Assembly (NCBI RefSeq): GCF_022682495.2
Contig: NC_071390.1
Location: 99,642,294-99,706,293 of the forward strand
DNA length: 64,000 bases
From: Desmodus rotundus
Taxonomy: Eukaryota > Chordata > Mammalia > Chiroptera > Phyllostomidae
Reading direction: 5' to 3'
Position 1 is the stretch's first letter. The number at the start of each line of letters is the position of its first letter. Of this stretch, positions 23,036 to 35,460 are shown piece by piece. Position numbers and translations under genes: made by a program. The notes under the pieces are model-generated. The model was not told where the DNA came from, ran no database searches, and worked only from the letters and a program-made list of their open reading frames with translations.

Positions 23036-26000
23036 GTCATCAGTGAAGCACTGATTATAATATAAGAAATTACCATTTTTCTAGAAGCTGATAAGTTCTG
23101 TATGCCACAGGAGACAAATAATCAAGAAATATAGTAATATTTTAAAAGAATATATAAAGTAATGACAGATAAGTAAAGCACTGGTATAAAAATCAAAGTA
23201 TATTTCTCATGGTTTGGGCAAATCTCCACTTCTACTTTTGCTGGTCCCCAGCCCAGTGACACTGGCCAGTCATTTTGTTCAGTCTATGTTTCTATTTCTC
23301 TGGCAGAATGATTGGGTACTTTTTAAAATGTATATAGTTGAAAAAAGATTTACACATTTCCATCATGTTTAGTAATTCCGTGTATTATCTAAATAGATAT
23401 TGATATTCGGTAAGGAGCACTGAACAGACTACAAGTTCAATGGAATCTAAACTGACTTTTCAAAAAATAGTATTTCTCAAAAAATGATGATTAATTTTCT
23501 CCTTTGAGCTATGTCATCACGGCAGAATGTGAGATGGGGTGGGATGGAAATTTAATTGCTATTTTAGTATGTTAGTCATAGCAAAACTAATTCCAGCCAT
23601 ATACTCCCCAAATCCTGCTTTGAAAACTTTGTGCCTGCTTTCCAGTCTTGTAAAATTTTGAGCTTTTAAATTACATTTCAATTGTCCACATATCAAATGA
23701 TATAGTGTTTATTTGTAAGCTTTATGAACTGTAGAACGTTAAATACCCGAAAGCTGTTCCTGTTAGCATTGTCTGCTCAGTCAGTAAGTTTATCTCCTCA
23801 AAAGAAATCAGCGGGGAGGAATAATATATTGTTAACCCTAATTCCAGCACTAAATATTATGATTTCGGGGAAAATAAGGAAACTGCTTTAGGAAGTCCTC
23901 AGCAACTCTTGGAGTGAAGATATGGCTATGAAAAGCAGCCTTCAGCCTCAGCTCTGGTACTAAGGAGCTCTGTGACAGTGAGCAAGCCGCGGTCTCTCCC
24001 ATAACCTGAAAGGGGTGGTTCTTTCCAATGGAGGCCACATAAGCCAACGGAGGAGTGCAAACTCTGGCCTCAGAGACTCAGGGTCTCAAATCCTGACTCC
24101 ACCCCTCTTGGCTGTAGAGGTGTTGGGTGACTGATGAATGACGTGAGAGACATAGAGACACCACTCAGCCAGCCCATGGTCCACAGCAAACTTTCAAAGA
24201 GACCAGGGTTACAAGCGTATTGTAAGGGACAGAGTGCAGTGATACACTTGATGGCATCCTGAGGCAAAGTAAAAGTGCTGTGTAAATAGTACCGGCTATT
24301 ATCATTACTCTCGTGTCTGCATCCTGTGAGAGCGTCCTTATGAACAATCTCATTTGCCAGTTAATGATGAGGTAAGATCTGGCTTCTCAGTAAGATGACC
24401 TGAAGAATCAGAGAATGCTGGACTACCACAGTGTTCTGTTTGGACAGTCCCTAAATCATTGGTTTCTGTGAAGCCCCCACTCCTAACAGCCAGTTTACAC
24501 CCAATCAATCCTTCCCTTCAAGGGCTCCCTTTGACTTATTTCGTGGCTACCAAAACAAACGTTTTTCCAAGGAAAGTTCACTCTTAAGAGCACATCCTCT
24601 GCTCCCCGACCATTTTCCTGAATTGCCTCTGTCTGTCCCTTTCTTCCAGATGGTCAATCTCTTCAGCCTTTTCCACTCTTAACACTGGGTAGGTATTTCC
24701 TGAAATGTTTTTCCCTGTTAAATAACAGACAGTTATTCTCTTCTGTAACCTTACAGCAGTGTTTTGAGCAATGTTATACTCATTAAAGAAAAAAAATCCT
24801 AACTGCTTTTAAGTTGTCTCTAACTCCTTCATTGTAAGGGAAGTTTTGCATAGCATCCCAACATTTCTCCACAGCTGACGTTGATTTTTAACAGCCCCAA
24901 ACCGAAGCCCAGAGTGTACTGGGGAGTTTACTCCCCACAGAGAATTCGAGGTCCCTTGAAACATGTGAAATAGTTCTGCTGTGTATTCCTCTCAGGCATT
25001 GTAAAAGGTAGCATCGCTATATTTAGATCTTGGGAATTTATAAGACAAGGCCTCTGTTAAATAGGTTGAATGTCATTATTTTAAAATTTCCATACACAAT
25101 ACCCAGTCTTAATGTTATCTAAATAAGCTTTCAGTCATACAATTGGGCACAGAATAAATGGCTACTGGAACAGAGAAGAACACACATGGAAGGAGCAATA
25201 GACCAGTTAGGAAAAGAAGTGGAAAATTAAATTATCTCAATTTCAAAGTCTCCTTAAAAAGTTTAAGTGGAACTTAGAATATTTTACATGCACTGGCTGA
25301 TCTGATGTTCTCCATCTGTTACTAAGCCCCGGAGGCTGACCAGCCATTAAACACAGAATGATGACTGGCGTAGCAGGTGCAGTGAAGTGGGAAGGTGTAG
25401 AGCAAATAAAACAAGTCCATGGCATCTATAAGAATTGTCGACCCCTAGGAAGTTTTAAAAGGTTGTGCACTGTGGTATTCATGACGTATGTGTGAGAGGT
25501 ATGATGGCAAGTGTATTTCTCATGAAACTACTTCAATTACTTGCATGTTGTTATTTCTTTAGAATTCCCAGGTCCTACACTACACAATTACTTAAGACTG
25601 AAAGAGAACTATGACTTGCTTTGACAAATTGTCCTTTAATGCAACCCATTGGCCCGCTGTCAATGGGAGTGTTGCCTGAGCTACACCCTTTGTAAAAATA
25701 ATTTTCTAAACCTACTGCTGTGAGTCAGCTCTTCTCCTCCCATGAGTTTTTCTTGACACCCCTTGACATCTGCATCAAATTGAAGTATCTTATTAGCACC
25801 TTTTAGGATTTCCAGCATTCCACTCGAGACATCTTTTTCTTACACACTCACTTGAATCTCTGCTCTATCTCTGTGCCCTGGTCCTTGTTTGTTTCCTTTT
25901 CTAAACCTCCTGCCACCTCCTCATTCTCCCATTTGTCTGAAACTGCTCCCCTTAGTACATTCAACATGTGTTTCTCTTCTTGTTGATGCAATCCCTCTTC

Positions 26001-26360
26001 ACAGAGTTGTTGTTGTTGTTTTTTTTTTTTCTTAATCCCTCGAGCTGGATGATGAGAAACTTACTAAGGGGCAATATTCTGAAGAATTGTCAGGATTCTA
26101 CTGAAATGATTCTTTCTTTATATATCAAATTCAAGTCCACTGTACAGGAAAAAAATTCTAACTTTTTTATCAACAATTTTTCTGTTTCTGATCTTTATGC
26201 TTGGCTAGAGAGATCCAACTCTTTTTCTCTGAACCTGCATCCGGTCCAACAGTAAATCCAGTTGACTCTATCTCCCACAGTCCCAAAATGCAACGATTTC
26301 TCGTGACTTCCACTCTACCTTGATAACCTAAGCCCCCTGCAATTCTTTCCTGGGGCACTA
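23036..26360. other. intergenic, mostly unrecognised
   Basis: Apart from the MIR-like piece (24050-24325) I see no gene or clear repeat. A poly(T) run is at 26020-26030. Confidence 0.45.
24050..24325 (+). mobile_element. MIR SINE fragment
   Basis: caaactctggcctcagagac, tctcaaatcctgactccacc, and a far end gctgtgtaaatagtaccggc followed by tattatcattactc resemble a MIR with a diverged or interrupted middle. Confidence 0.45.
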
Positions 26361-26369
26361 GATAGAATC

Positions 26370-26880
26370 TCTTCTCCACATAGTAGCCGGGTGATCCTTT
26401 CAAAACATGGTAGCTCCTGCTACTCCCATGCTCAAAACCTCTTGCCAGTTCCAAGTCATTTTCAAAATACACTGGTCAATAACGCTCTACACAATCTAAT
26501 CCAAATCCTCCTCTGACCCCATCTCCTACCCCTCCCCTTCCCATCCCACTCCACTCTTCCCCTTTTCTTCGCACTGTCAATTCCGTGCCTTTCTCTTCTT
26601 CTTCCTATGCCACTGTTTCTCCAGACCTTTCTATTGCCAACCCCTCACTTCACTCTGGTTTCTTTTCATGTTTTTCTCCTCCAAGAGATCTTCCCTGACT
26701 ATAGAACTTAAAATAACACTACTCATTTCTCTGTTCCTTTACCATTTGCAGTTTTCTTCGAAGTGTTCCTCTCTGTCTTTTATAGTATTTATCAATTATT
26801 TGGTTACTTTATGCCTCCTAGCTATTGCTCTAAAAAGTAACTGGAATGTAAAAGCAATGAGAAAATGAACTTCATTGATT
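26370..26880 (+). mobile_element. L2 LINE 3' end, diverged
   Basis: Motifs in L2 order: gtgatcctttcaaaacatgg, cccatgctcaaaacctcttg, tctccaagagatcttccctga-like, ctctctgtcttttatagtat, and aactggaatgtaaaagcaat in the 3' UTR. Old. Confidence 0.6.
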
Positions 26881-27988
26881 TGGTTCTTTGTTTCTATCCA
26901 CTGTGCCTACAGCTACTTTCCTTAAAAGGTACTTTTGGTGAACATGTGCTTGAGTGAAAGAAAGTAAGTTGGAAGGATCTTCTGTGCCCTGGATACCCCT
27001 TGCTAAAATAATTTTTGTAAGTTTCAACAGTAATTTTATTTCAGAAATCCACTGATGTGTTTCTAGAACAAAAGTAGGGATGAGGGAGTAATTTCACAGC
27101 ATGAAGCAGTGGAAGCTGTCACTGAGGCACATCTCTAAAAATAAGTCATCTTGAAAAATATTGTGGATGTCACATTGCCAAACCAAACCTATTCTCAGGT
27201 AAGCACTGGTGATGCTTTTAATATGCTGGGCCCATGAGAAAGAAGCCTCAATAAGGCTAATACCATGATGAACTCCTGAAGTTGACCAGATTTACATGAA
27301 GGCAGCAATTCCTCAAATACCATCCATACACTCTCTAAAAGTAGGTGGAACACACAGGTAGATTCTCCTCCCACTCTACCATATGGTAAAATACAGGGCT
27401 ATAGCTAAAGTCTTGGTGGGATATTTTTCTAGAGTAAGTTTAAGTACATAGGTCATCGGTTCCAGACAGCTTAATGGGATTGATTGAAATTTTTAGCAAT
27501 GCAGACACAAGTATTTTCTCCATCTATCTTCCTTCACCCAGGTGTCCAGCATCCCTGCTACAGCTTTTGACAACACCATATCCTGGCACATTGTTTGAAA
27601 TATCTGCTCTAAAAGCCAGAGATTGGCTTGTTTTCTAAATGTGGTGAAATCTTTGGCTTACTCTTGTGTGTGCTAAAAATTCATTGGACATTTTTTAAAT
27701 GAAGTTTGCCATCCCAGTGAGACCCTGTCGAGGCCATAGCAACTGAGGAAGTCTGACTTCCCCCAGATCCCAAGAACCCCTCTGGTGAACACAGAGCCAA
27801 ATGTGGAATGAGGGCAGAAAAGTCAGACCATTAACTTTAGGATTTTGAATTTCAATTTCTTTGGATTCCTTATTCTAAAGAGGAAGATAACAAATAAAGA
27901 CTTTAACTTTATTTGACTTCAAATTATTTAGACTTTAATAAGCAAGTGAATTTAAAATTTTACGTTTAATTTTTTTCTGAGGATTTGT
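26881..27988. other. intergenic, nothing recognised
   Basis: No gene or named repeat seen. Confidence 0.5.
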
Positions 27989-28235
27989 GAACTGAAATTT
28001 TTTGGGTGGCATCAGTTAATAAAAGCATATAGGTTTCAGGTGTACAATTCTACAATACATCATCTGTATATTGTATTGTGTGTTCACCACCCCAAGTCAA
28101 GTCTCCTTCCACCTCCATTTATCTCCCCTTTTACCCTCTTCTTCCTCCCCCCGCTCCCCTTTCCCTCTGGTAATCACCACACTGTTGTCTGTGTCTCTGA
28201 GTTTTGTTTTGTTTTGATTTTTTCTTTTTTTGCTT
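27989..28235 (-). mobile_element. L1 3' end, minus orientation
   Basis: Reverse complement of an L1M 3' end: tttgggtggcatcagttaat, catataggtttcaggtgtac, atacatcatctgtatattgt, then the CT-rich ctttccctctggtaatcacc. It is homologous to the minus part of the L1 at 22362. Confidence 0.7.
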
Positions 28236-29499
28236 AATCTTCTAGGGATTTTTAATGGAAGATAATTTATATTCAAAAGCGAGGCATCTCTGTATTGTTG
28301 GAATTTTATGATTGAAGTGCTTTTATACATTTTACTATCAGATACCCAATGTGCCATTTAATCTCACTGTAGAACCTCTGATAGACTGTGATAATGTGAT
28401 AAACATAATTTGGGATGGTAAAGAGAAAGAGGAGTTATTTTCCAGTTCTGAGGACAGTGTGGTCGTGGAGTAAATTGAGTTAATTAACTATTTTCATCCA
28501 CTTTGCAGTTTGGGGAGGATAAAATCCAAATTGCTCACCACGTCCTGAGAGGATCCGTACAGAAGGAGTGACTGGCCTTGGGGGAATGACCTCATTAGGG
28601 ACTGTTCTAGTAGATAGCTGATCAGATTTGGGGTAAAACCTGTATCTTCACCATAGACAAATGGTTATTATGTACAATGGGTTAAAATATAAAGATCTGG
28701 GGAATGGTATCAATGGGGGATCATTTCTACTTCTTAATATTAGTTTAATGTGTAGTGTGTAATTATCTTTGTCTCACTCATCCCCTGCTTACTCCTCTCG
28801 TGTGGTATGAATTATTTAATTTTGGAGAATTTCAAATGAAATTCTTTGATGAGAAAAACATAGTTCCATCTCTTCTCCACCCTTCTTCTCTGGCACTAAC
28901 TGCCAGAAGAAAGCGTGTCTTTCTGTTCTGCCCATCTGGGTTGTAAATTTTATGGGTACAGCTCCCACAGGTAGAATGTACATTGTCTGGTCTTGCTTGA
29001 AAATGGGCACAGAATCTGTCTCTTTCTGGTGTCCTTTTTCCAACAGATACAAGCCACATTCTCCAATATTAATTACATCTGGATAATCTGTCATCATCTG
29101 CCTTTCTGTCTTACCCTTTTTCTCCAATAGCCTGAATTTGGGGAAGGAAAAATGTATAATTGATTGTTTCCTCAAATCCTAAGGCTACAATAGGCATTTC
29201 ATTCCTTGGCTAAAAAGGAAGTCAGGACAATTTGTCACTTCTCCAAATGTTTCACTGAGCTCAATGGAAAAGAAAAAGAAAAAAAATAACACCCATATGA
29301 TTGGTATAGTATAATGATACACTGCAGCTAGAAAACAAATGTTCTGAATTTGAGGAAATGGATAACTATTGTTGAGTACACGTAAGTGACTAATTAGAAA
29401 TGTGGATTATTTCAGCAGTGCTCGAGGTATCTTTAACTCTGACCTCTAGCTAGGGGTCTGTTTCAGCTTCCTTGAGCTGCCATAGCTATACTTAACCCT
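28236..29499. other. intergenic downstream of DKK2, nothing recognised
   Basis: AT-rich, no gene or clear repeat. Confidence 0.45.
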
Positions 29500-32270
29500 T
29501 TCCACTATGTTACAGAGTGTTTATTTTTCCACATTTTCCAGCCACTAACATCTCCAATATAACATGGGCTCTTACAACCATGCCCAGTCTCATAACTGGT
29601 GAGTACCATTTGTCAAACACTCCCAACATCTCTGTGTTCAGGAAGCATCTTCTTTGTACCATAAGGGAATGAACCAATATCCTAAGCATGCTGGCATTTC
29701 TATTTTGAAAAATTTAACCTGGAGAGATGATTATAAGAAATGTGGTAGGTGGCTTCAAGGGCTTTGAAGAAGTTTGTAAAGAATCCTTGCTCCAAATCTC
29801 CCAGCAGGCAAAATAAGAATAAATGAGTGGAAAACATAAGCTGGAATACTCGAATGAAAACATGACTTTCTCACACTTACAGCTGCAATGCTATGAAAGG
29901 AGCTGCCCTCAGTGGTAGTAAACCACCCGGAACCATCTTGCAGCGACGCCGTCCAAAGGATTTCTACTCAGGCTGTTCCTATGGTAGTGGATTATCAGAA
30001 CTCAGCTAAAGTTAGTGTCAAAGGATTTCTACTCAGACTGCAAAATCAGATCGAGTCCAGTTGAACTCTGAGAATCTATGATTCTGTGAAAGTTTTCCCC
30101 ATAAGCAAAATACCAAAAAATCTGAATTCAATTTTTCAAAGAGAAAAATTTAATATATTTTATCTTATTATACATTTCCCCCAAATTACAAAGTCAATTG
30201 CTGCAAATATATTCTGCTACAAAGCTTTCTGTAAGAAATATCTCTATAAGAAAATACATCTCATTAACATTTCCTGTAAATAAATTACTTCAAATAATAA
30301 TTTTTGAAGGGATGTCCCTAAGGGAAATAATGCAGAAGCCAGATTATAAGTGTAATTGTTACATAGGAAACGTTTGACTGAAATGTTCCATTTTCATGTG
30401 GCCAAGCTTATAGAATCCTGTTTGTACAGACTTTGGTTCTTGAATAGATTCATTGAAATTTTTGTTTTTTTCAGACATGTGAGGAAAATGAAAATCTTAA
30501 TCATCCTGGTAAATGTGTGTGGGAAGCTGAAATTCTTAATAGACATGCAGGTGGGTTCAATTTTGACTGGAAGAACTTGAATTTGAGACTGAAAGTGAAG
30601 GTTAAGTAAAAGAAAATTAAGACCTTTAGTCTATAAAAGAAAAGGTCAAAAATAACAACTATAACTTTTTTGCCTTATGCTCTAGACATAATATTTAGAA
30701 ATGAGTAAAGTAAAAAAGGTAATAAAATGGTTTCAAAGAATGAAGAACCTGTGGTTTTTATAGGTTAGCACTATGTAGATTTTACAAGTTATTCCATTTA
30801 TATATTTTGTATCTCAATGGATGCAGAAAACAGAAACTATATCTTTGGCAAAACAATAATAAAAATACAAAAAGCTGTTGTAGAGAATGGTTGGTGCAGA
30901 AAAATCAGATGTTGCCACTGGCCAGTTAGGTACTGATTGAGGGCAGTGGAAATTTACTATGTACTATCTGTCTTGGGAGTCCATTTTGTGGGAACCCCTC
31001 ATATTATTTTAGGACTTTAAAGGTATAAAATATGTACTTTGAGGTATATTGACCTCACACTGTGCTCCTCTGTGTGGTAAATATTTGAGATGTCAAATCC
31101 CATAGAAAACTTCCATTTAGGTTGAGCAGCATTGGGACTCAAATATGAAAAGTCGTTTTGTGCTTCAGACATATCTATGAGCTGCCCAAACCTGGGTACT
31201 TGACAAAGTTTTGCCCATGTCCCTGCTGGCTTCCGTGCAGGACAGACACAACTCCAGTCTGTATGGTCAGTTGCACCCCACTATACTGCAGAGTGTGGAA
31301 AGAGCAAGAGTGGTTACCAGTATAATGCCAGCGAACACGGCGCATGTCAAAGCTTGAGGAAGTAATGATTCTCTATTAGCTTTTTTCCCGTGTATTTTGG
31401 ATATCTTTAAAATATTTGTAATGTGAAATTCCTGCTCTATGCTTTCCACGACTAATGGGGAGAGGTGGGAAAATGAAATATGTTCATGGTAGGAACCAGA
31501 TACGATCTAGACAGACGCAATGTTATTCCGTGAGAATCTGAATGGACTACTTTTGTTATATTGTTTTTTAGCAAGTATAGGTGGAAGTAAATATTGGAAA
31601 ATATAAATAAGCAGTTTGAAGAAAATAAGTTTTTTTTTCTTTTCTGAAGGTCTTGATAAAAGACCTGCAATTATTTCAAAATTATTTGGAAAATATCAAC
31701 TGCTTTTTTCCTTGTCTACCAAGGCCTTTAATTGAACAGTAGTAGCGTTCCAAATTAAAAGGTGGGTTCCATGTTGTAACTGAACTCTGCTCGGTTTGTC
31801 ATTTCCTATTTAACAATTTTTTAATGTTTTAGACCTTATTGTATAGAAAGACATAATGCGAGTACTTTGTTAAACTATAACTATGAACAGAAGTACGGCT
31901 TTTAGGTTATTTTGTAGATAATCACCAATCTGAAGGAAACTGATCCTCCAGCACAACCTAAAATCTTGGAAAGTCACATGGTATTTGTCAGTAATTTTCA
32001 CTGTGCTTTTTTTTCAGTAATTGCATTTTCACAAGTGTGTACATTATTTACATAAACAAGCTGCGTAATGGAAACACACTGGTTGTATTACGTTTGTCAC
32101 CCTTTCCAATCAGCTCGGTTCTCTTCTTTCTCTCACTCTGTGACCTATATTTTTATCACAAGCCTTACATTAGCCATTCTTCTGAGATCCAAATCCTATT
32201 TTCCACTGTGCCATGATGCATTAAATGCACAAATTCACAGTCTGCTCATAATGCATTTCCTCTGAAGAGA
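29500..32270 (-). other. DKK2: DKK2 3' UTR and candidate gene end
   Basis: Sequence downstream of the DKK2 stop codon, AT-rich and without a recognisable repeat. Read on the minus strand, the only canonical AATAAA I find here is at 29525-29520, giving a 3' UTR of about 2.75 kb. An ATTAAA variant at 30154-30149 would give about 2.1 kb. The far boundary is therefore inferred. A 17-bp direct repeat lies at 29954-29970 and 30019-30035. Confidence 0.45.
29520..29525 (-). promoter_or_regulatory. candidate DKK2 poly(A) signal AATAAA
   Basis: TTTATT on the plus strand is AATAAA in the DKK2 sense. It is the first canonical hexamer I find below the stop codon. Use of this site is inferred; ATTAAA at 30149-30154 is an alternative. 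Confidence 0.3.
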
Positions 32271-32521
32271 TCATATTTTCTGACACACGTGGAGTCTGGC
32301 TTTGGAGGAGTAGGTGGCATCTTTCCATACTTTACAAGACAGGCCCTTTGCGCAGTCACACCGCTGGAAGATTTCCAAGCCGTGAGAGCCCTTTTTGCGC
32401 TGTTTGGTACAGACTTCCCCCTGATGGAGCACTGGCTTGCAGATTTTGGTCCAGAAGTGACGAGCACAGCAAAACCCTTCAATGCAGTCTGATGATCGCA
32501 GGCAGGGGTCTCCTTCATGCC
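32271..32521 (-). CDS. DKK2: DKK2 exon 4, coding part (second cysteine-rich domain)
   Basis: Last coding exon. The acceptor is ...catccctgcag; the exon starts with two bases completing Gly, then HEGDPC, and ends at VCQKI with TGA at 32273-32271. It has 83 whole codons. All ten cysteines of the C-terminal colipase-like Dkk domain are present (DPC, SDC, FCC, KIC, EVC, QRC, DC, LSC, HVC). In the family this domain binds LRP5/6 and Kremen. No stop or frameshift is seen. An open frame that runs upstream past 32521 is intronic; the consensus acceptor and the phase fix the true exon start. Confidence 0.97.
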
Positions 32522-33403
32522 CTGCAGGGATGATGACCAACATATATCACCATGACACTTCAGAAAAGAAGCACAAAAAATATTTTTACTCACACTGTTT
32601 TGCATAATGCCTTGGATTCACATCAACTGGCTCTCCCTCTAATCATGTAAATCCATTATTGTTTATTTTCATATTTGTCTGAATATCATTTAATAAATAG
32701 CTTGACTGTACTTCCTCTTTACTTCATCATAGTCGGCTTCTAGATATTTCCTTGATCATTATTATTATTTTCTTACTAGGTAAGTAAAAAATAAGTAAAT
32801 AAAATAAATTGCTTTCAAATTAATCTGGAACATTTTGAGAGTTGTACACAAACTCCTATTCAAGTAGGAAGCTAAAATTCTCAGGATCTCCTAAGATCAT
32901 GTAGCAGAGTCTAGCCAGGAAAACAGAAACTGAGTCTTCAAAATAAAAGGTATTTAATGCAGTGAACTAGTCACACAGGTACTGGCAGGACTAAGAAGTA
33001 CCAGAGGATGCTAAAGCAAAACAGCAGGAAGCCACTACCACATTCAGGCTGGATGAGAACTCAACAGGTCCAGCTGGCAGGACTAGAGCCCCAAGGAGAT
33101 ACAGCCCTACCAAAAACACCAGTGGAGGCAGGGAGGACATGCTGGCTTTTGCCTCCCTCTCCCTGTCAGTGCCCCACCACAGCCATATCCAAGTGGCCAC
33201 CAGCTATCTGACAGGGAGCTGAAGAAATGCAGTCTGTACAATGTTGTGATGCAGAGAAAGGGCAGAGAGCCCCAGGGTCAACAAACAACCCACCATAAGA
33301 AACATGTGGGAGCACAAATATGGGTGTTTAATTCAGAAGAAGGATTAAGTCAGCAAAGAGCACCCACACATCACAGTTGCGTTGATGTGTAACCTATATA
33401 AAG

Positions 33404-33611
33404 AAGGGGTCAGCAAATTGCTCTGTAACATCCAGATTGGAGATATTTTTGGCCTTTTAGATCGTGTGTTGTGCGATCTAAATTCTGCTGTCGTATTGCA
33501 GAAAGAGCCATAGATAATGCCAAATGAATGAGCATGTCTGTGTCACAATAAAAGATTAGAAAAATCGGCATCTGGACAGATTTGACTTGAAACCACAGTG
33601 TGAGAATCCTG
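33404..33611 (+). mobile_element. MER20-like hAT-Charlie element in DKK2 intron 3
   Basis: Motifs in MER20 order: ggggtcagcaaattg, agatatttttggccttttag, aaattctgctgtcgtattgc, gaaagagccatagataatgc, gaatgagcatgtctgtgtca, caataaaagatta, ggacagatttgacttg. Its length, about 208 bp, is close to full. MER20 copies have been reported as regulatory DNA in placental mammals; nothing here shows that this copy is active. Confidence 0.75.
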
Positions 33612-34137
33612 GTCAAAAGGATTCTCTGTCACCCCAAATATAACTAGTCCCACTGTGCAACACATACACAACTCACTAGCCATCAGCATGAGGTTTCTTC
33701 CTACTTGCCGTCATCAAAGTACACACATAATTACATAAAATAACTAGTAAATGTGAAAGTATGCAATGACATAGACATCTGTTACAGTAAAGAGAAATGC
33801 TCATGTACTAAAAAATACATGTGAATTTGATGGAGTCGAAATGGGAGATGGGGGTAAAGGACTAGGCCATTAGGGAGTATGGACAAAGGATAATTGAAGA
33901 GGAATTGTCAGTCACTAGCCCTCTCCACAGGACCATTAGTATCCCAGGTCGGACTAATAGGTCAGGTACCCTACATGAAGACTTCACCGCAGAACATGAA
34001 AATGTGGGGAAATAATTGTGTTCAAGTCAGGGAAATACAGTATTTTCAAAAGTTAACCAGTTTTCTTCATCACTGGACTTCTCAGAGCCTTCAATATACC
34101 AATATTTATTATAAAGTTCCCAAAATGGCAAGATACA

Positions 34138-34243
34138 GGGATAAAGCCAAAGAGGGGTAGGATTGAGGGTGGAGGTGAGGATGGGTGGGGTGGGGGGAAG
34201 TGGTGGGGGAGAAAATGGAAACAACTGTTCTAGAGCAACAATA
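34138..34243 (+). mobile_element. short L1 3' end with exact 16-bp duplication
   Basis: 106 bp G-rich L1 3' end (ggtggggtggggggaagtgg, gaaacaactgttctagagca, short A-rich tail). It lies between exact copies of aaaatggcaagataca (34122-34137 and 34244-34259). Extreme 5' truncation; inside DKK2 intron 3. Confidence 0.8.
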
Positions 34244-34969
34244 AAAATGGCAAGATACATTATTACAAAACTCTTGAACACAGGGCACTTTTATTGATAA
34301 AACGTCTAGAAGAGTAGTGTTCCCAAAATGCACTTGCAAAAAGCTTCCTTTAAAAATAGATGTGTCTCATGCTGTCAAAACTTATTACTAGTAATAAGGT
34401 TCATACTTTTTAATTTTATTATTAGGGATTGGGCTTCTCAAAGGTTTTGAAACAAGGAAGAGGACTTCTGGCCATACATAATCTCGCCAGAAAGCAATTA
34501 TTTTTGGCAACTTGTTTTATGAATAGTATGTTATCTGGTTGTTCAGTGAAATAAAATTTGTGAGTCTGCAAAGGTGAGAAAAACTAAAAAATACCGTAAT
34601 TTAATCACATGGAAGCAAGTATTTTCCCATTTACTTTTCAGAATGCTTTGTCTTTTGACATGTGACAGAAATGCCTGTGTAAAAACATGTCTTCTAAATG
34701 CCATGTATACGACAGGACTGTCTGAGAAAATGGCCTGGCTGGTCGGGGGCCACAGTTCTTGTAGCGCATATTTTCTAACAATTTAGAAACTTCAGAAAGC
34801 TCTAAGCATCCTCAAAATTAAGAATGAATTAAATTAGATTCAATTAAAATTTTGCCCTTAAAAATATCTTCCTTGTATCTTCCTAAAATCAATGGAATTA
34901 ATGATCTATATTTTCTATACTTCTTTACAAAACAAGAAAAAGTAAACATAAAACTACAGTTATTCCTAC

Positions 34970-35125
34970 CTTTTATATGTGACATCTTAGTGTGTGGTCT
35001 TCCCAGATTCTGCCATCCCAAGTCGTGGTTGGAGTAATGACCATGGTTTCGGTCTCTGTGCCGAGTGCCGTCCAGAGCTGGGATGTGAGGGGTTAAGATG
35101 CTCTCAGTGACTGGGATGCAGATGC
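34970..35125 (-). CDS. DKK2: DKK2 exon 3 (linker between cysteine domains)
   Basis: 156-bp exon: two bases completing a Gly codon, 51 codons, then one base of the next Gly codon. The acceptor is ...catctccag and the donor is G|GTAGGA. It starts ICIPVTES, giving the tenth cysteine of domain 1. It then runs through the His/Arg-rich linker (GTRHRDRNHGHYSNHDLGWQ) and ends at KMSHIK. This is the variable linker that separates the two Dkk domains. It matches my recollection of the human exon throughout, which supports an intact gene. The phase joins exon 2 and exon 4 exactly. Confidence 0.96.
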
Positions 35126-35195
35126 CTGGAGATGAGCAGGTGAGTGGTTAGACTGACTCAGTTCTATACAGTGTGGTTCTTATCCAAGCATTCTT

Positions 35196-35255
35196 TCTAT
35201 CTGTCTATCATCCATCATCTATCTATTCATTTATCCATTCACTCATTTACAAAGT
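35196..35255. repeat. TCTA/TCCA microsatellite
   Basis: Imperfect tetranucleotide run (tctatctgtctatcatccat and onward) in DKK2 intron 2. Confidence 0.75.
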
Positions 35256-35299
35256 TATTGAAACCGAGTACTGAAAACTTGGCCCTGAGCAAGGCTTCC

Positions 35300-35460
35300 T
35301 TGATTGACATCTTGTCTCTCTCAATGCTAAGTGATCTTGGGTAAAAATCAGAATAAAAATAGAATTCATTTTACTAAGTTATCATGAATGCATGTGAAGT
35401 GTTTAGAATAATGACATAGTAAAGTATTAAATCAATATTAGCTATTCATACTTTTAAAAG
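35300..35460 (+). mobile_element. MIR SINE fragment in DKK2 intron 2
   Basis: Resembles the MIR core and 3' end: aagtgatcttgggtaaaaat, gtgaagtgtttagaataatg, agtattaaatcaatattagc. Confidence 0.5.

Larger units (their letters stand above)
32522..34969 (-). other. DKK2: DKK2 intron 3
   Basis: Intron between exons 3 and 4, GTAGGA...TGCAG. It contains a MER20-like element (33404-33611) and a short L1 3' end (34138-34243). It also holds, at about 32890-33290, an old interspersed repeat of uncertain class that begins with a GCCAGGAAAACAGAAAC-like motif. The rest is AT-rich with nothing recognised. Confidence 0.9.

Noticed and set aside
22804..23076. HP-rich minus-strand frame (HPSTHPPIHPS)
   Set aside because: Simple translation of the TGGA microsatellite.
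32289..32533. Plus-strand open frames over the DKK2 last exon
   Set aside because: Antisense shadows of the real exon on the minus strand; they have no domain and no splice logic.
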